A stretch of 5,332 nucleotides of DNA from Magnetococcales bacterium (GTDB lineage Bacteria > Pseudomonadota > Magnetococcia > Magnetococcales > Magnetaquicoccaceae): contig JADGCR010000159.1 of NCBI GenBank assembly GCA_015228895.1, positions 1 to 5,332 on the forward strand, in the 5' to 3' direction. Below the pieces are notes generated by a model, which did no database searches, was not told the origin of the DNA, and saw only the letters and a program-made list of their open reading frames with translations. The position numbers and the translations under genes were made by a program. Positions 4,724 to 5,332 of this stretch are shown piece after piece (within the stretch, counting starts at the first letter, position 1; each line of letters begins with the position of its first letter).

Positions 4724-5332
4724 ATGACTCTGATCCTGACTGTGTTGCATGTGCTGGTCTGCATCTCTTTGATATTCGTGGTTTTGTTGCAGAAGGGGAG
4801 CGGGTCGGACATGGGGGCCGCGTTTGGTGGCAGTTCCCAGAGTCTGTTTGGCGCGGGGGGGTCCGGAGACTTTTTGAGCAAGCTCACCTCGATTCTGGCG
4901 ACGATTTTCATGTTGACCAGTTTGACCCTGGCCTTTTTCACCACCCATCAGGGTGCCGGCACTTCCGTGATGGATCAGGAATCGTCAACCACGCAGCAGG
5001 GTCAAGCGCCCGCTGTCAAGCCTCCGGCGGTCCCTGTGAAGGAACCGGAGAGTGGACCCCCGGTGCCTGCCAAGAGCGCGCCCAAGCCCGCTGCCGAAGC
5101 CGCGCCCAAAGCGCCTGAGGCCGCATCATCGGCGCCTCCATTGGCGACCAGGCCCGTACCCGCTCCTCCTGAGGCGGTCAAGGAAAAGGTCGCGCCCGCC
5201 GCCACGCCCGTCAAACCGGCTCCTCCTGAGGCGGTCAAGGAAAAGGTCGCGCCCGCCGCCGCCACGCCCGTCAAACCGGCTCCATCCGAGGCCACCAGGG
5301 AGAAGCCGGCCACCAGACCCGCCGAACCGGCC
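4724..5332 (+). CDS. secG: SecG, protein-export translocase subunit (open at right edge)
   Basis: SecG is the small inner-membrane subunit of the SecYEG channel that helps SecA drive protein export. The ATG at 4724 is 7 nt after AGAAGG (4711-4716). The first 203 codons are in the window with no stop. Residues 3-22 form the first membrane segment (LILTVLHVLVCISLIFVVLL). The conserved loop follows: LLQKGSGSDMGAAFGG, then SQSLFGAGGSGDFLSKLT (23-55). The second membrane segment is about 56-73. From residue 75 the protein becomes a Pro/Ala/Lys/Glu-rich, probably disordered tail of at least 129 residues, including tandem repeats from residue 147. E. coli SecG has only about 110 residues, and both of its ends face the periplasm, so this tail would be periplasmic. 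Long Ala/Pro tails occur in some other proteobacterial SecG proteins. Identity is firm from the core; the tail's role is unknown. Confidence 0.94.
   Translation, partial: MTLILTVLHVLVCISLIFVVLLQKGSGSDMGAAFGGSSQSLFGAGGSGDFLSKLTSILATIFMLTSLTLAFFTTHQGAGTSVMDQESSTTQQGQAPAVKPPAVPVKEPESGPPVPAKSAPKPAAEAAPKAPEAASSAPPLATRPVPAPPEAVKEKVAPAATPVKPAPPEAVKEKVAPAAATPVKPAPSEATREKPATRPAEPA
5162..5332 (+). repeat. Tandem 57/60-bp repeats in the secG tail
   Basis: Unit 1 (5162-5218, 57 bp) encodes APPEAVKEKVAPAATPVKP. Unit 2 (5219-5278, 60 bp) is the same base for base except for one extra GCC codon (AAA instead of AA). Unit 3 (5279 to the window end) is a diverged copy beginning APSEATREKPATRP. The near identity of the first two at synonymous positions points to recent duplication, and the GCC difference to replication slippage. 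The array may continue past the edge. Confidence 0.9.

Noticed and set aside
4633..5118. A 161-codon + strand frame across the tpiA end and secG start
   Set aside because: It lies in a different frame from both genes and has no family features, whereas the SecG frame from 4724 has two membrane segments and the conserved loop.
5002..5313. A Gly/Ala-rich minus-strand frame with internal repeats
   Set aside because: Its repeats are only the reverse complement of the secG tail repeats; the + frame continues a real SecG.

Overview
The window is a gene-dense, GC-rich stretch, and every well-supported gene lies on the + strand. It reads as chromosomal housekeeping DNA from a Gram-negative proteobacterium: lipid A synthesis genes, a thioredoxin, triose-phosphate isomerase and SecG. 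The use of LpxI instead of LpxH, and the order lpxA-lpxI-oxidoreductase-lpxB, are known from several alphaproteobacterial, Magnetococcus-like and deltaproteobacterial-type lineages. I lean towards a Magnetococcales-like or other deep proteobacterium, but that is a low-confidence guess without a database search. I see no tRNA, rRNA, CRISPR array, insertion sequence, phage gene or attachment site.

Left block (1-3811): the 3' end of lpxA, then lpxI, a Gfo/Idh/MocA-family oxidoreductase resembling GnnA, lpxB, and a small thioredoxin. lpxI and the oxidoreductase gene overlap by 11 nt, and the oxidoreductase gene and lpxB overlap by 4 nt (GTGA), so these genes are almost certainly one translationally coupled operon. 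LpxA makes the first acylated UDP-sugar. LpxI cleaves UDP-diacylglucosamine to lipid X plus UMP. LpxB joins lipid X to another UDP-diacylglucosamine to give the lipid A disaccharide. The oxidoreductase between them may modify the sugar nucleotide (3-keto formation), although its aminotransferase partner is not in this window. The thioredoxin gene follows 40 nt after lpxB.

Junction (3800-3866): a compact regulatory region. A short intrinsic terminator overlaps the thioredoxin stop codon. It is followed by a perfect TTGCAAT-N8-ATTGCAA inverted repeat and then a good sigma-70-type promoter (TTGATT-N17-TATACT), whose -35 box lies inside the inverted repeat.

Right block (3885-5332): tpiA, then secG, a common gene pair, probably transcribed from that promoter. 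secG runs off the right edge and has an unusually long, repeat-expanded Ala/Pro/Lys/Glu tail predicted to lie in the periplasm.

I did not find a clearly new biological system. The points most worth a second look are the GnnA-like enzyme without a GnnB neighbour, the G10 homopolymer near the start of lpxB, the palindrome over the tpiA promoter, and the repetitive SecG tail.
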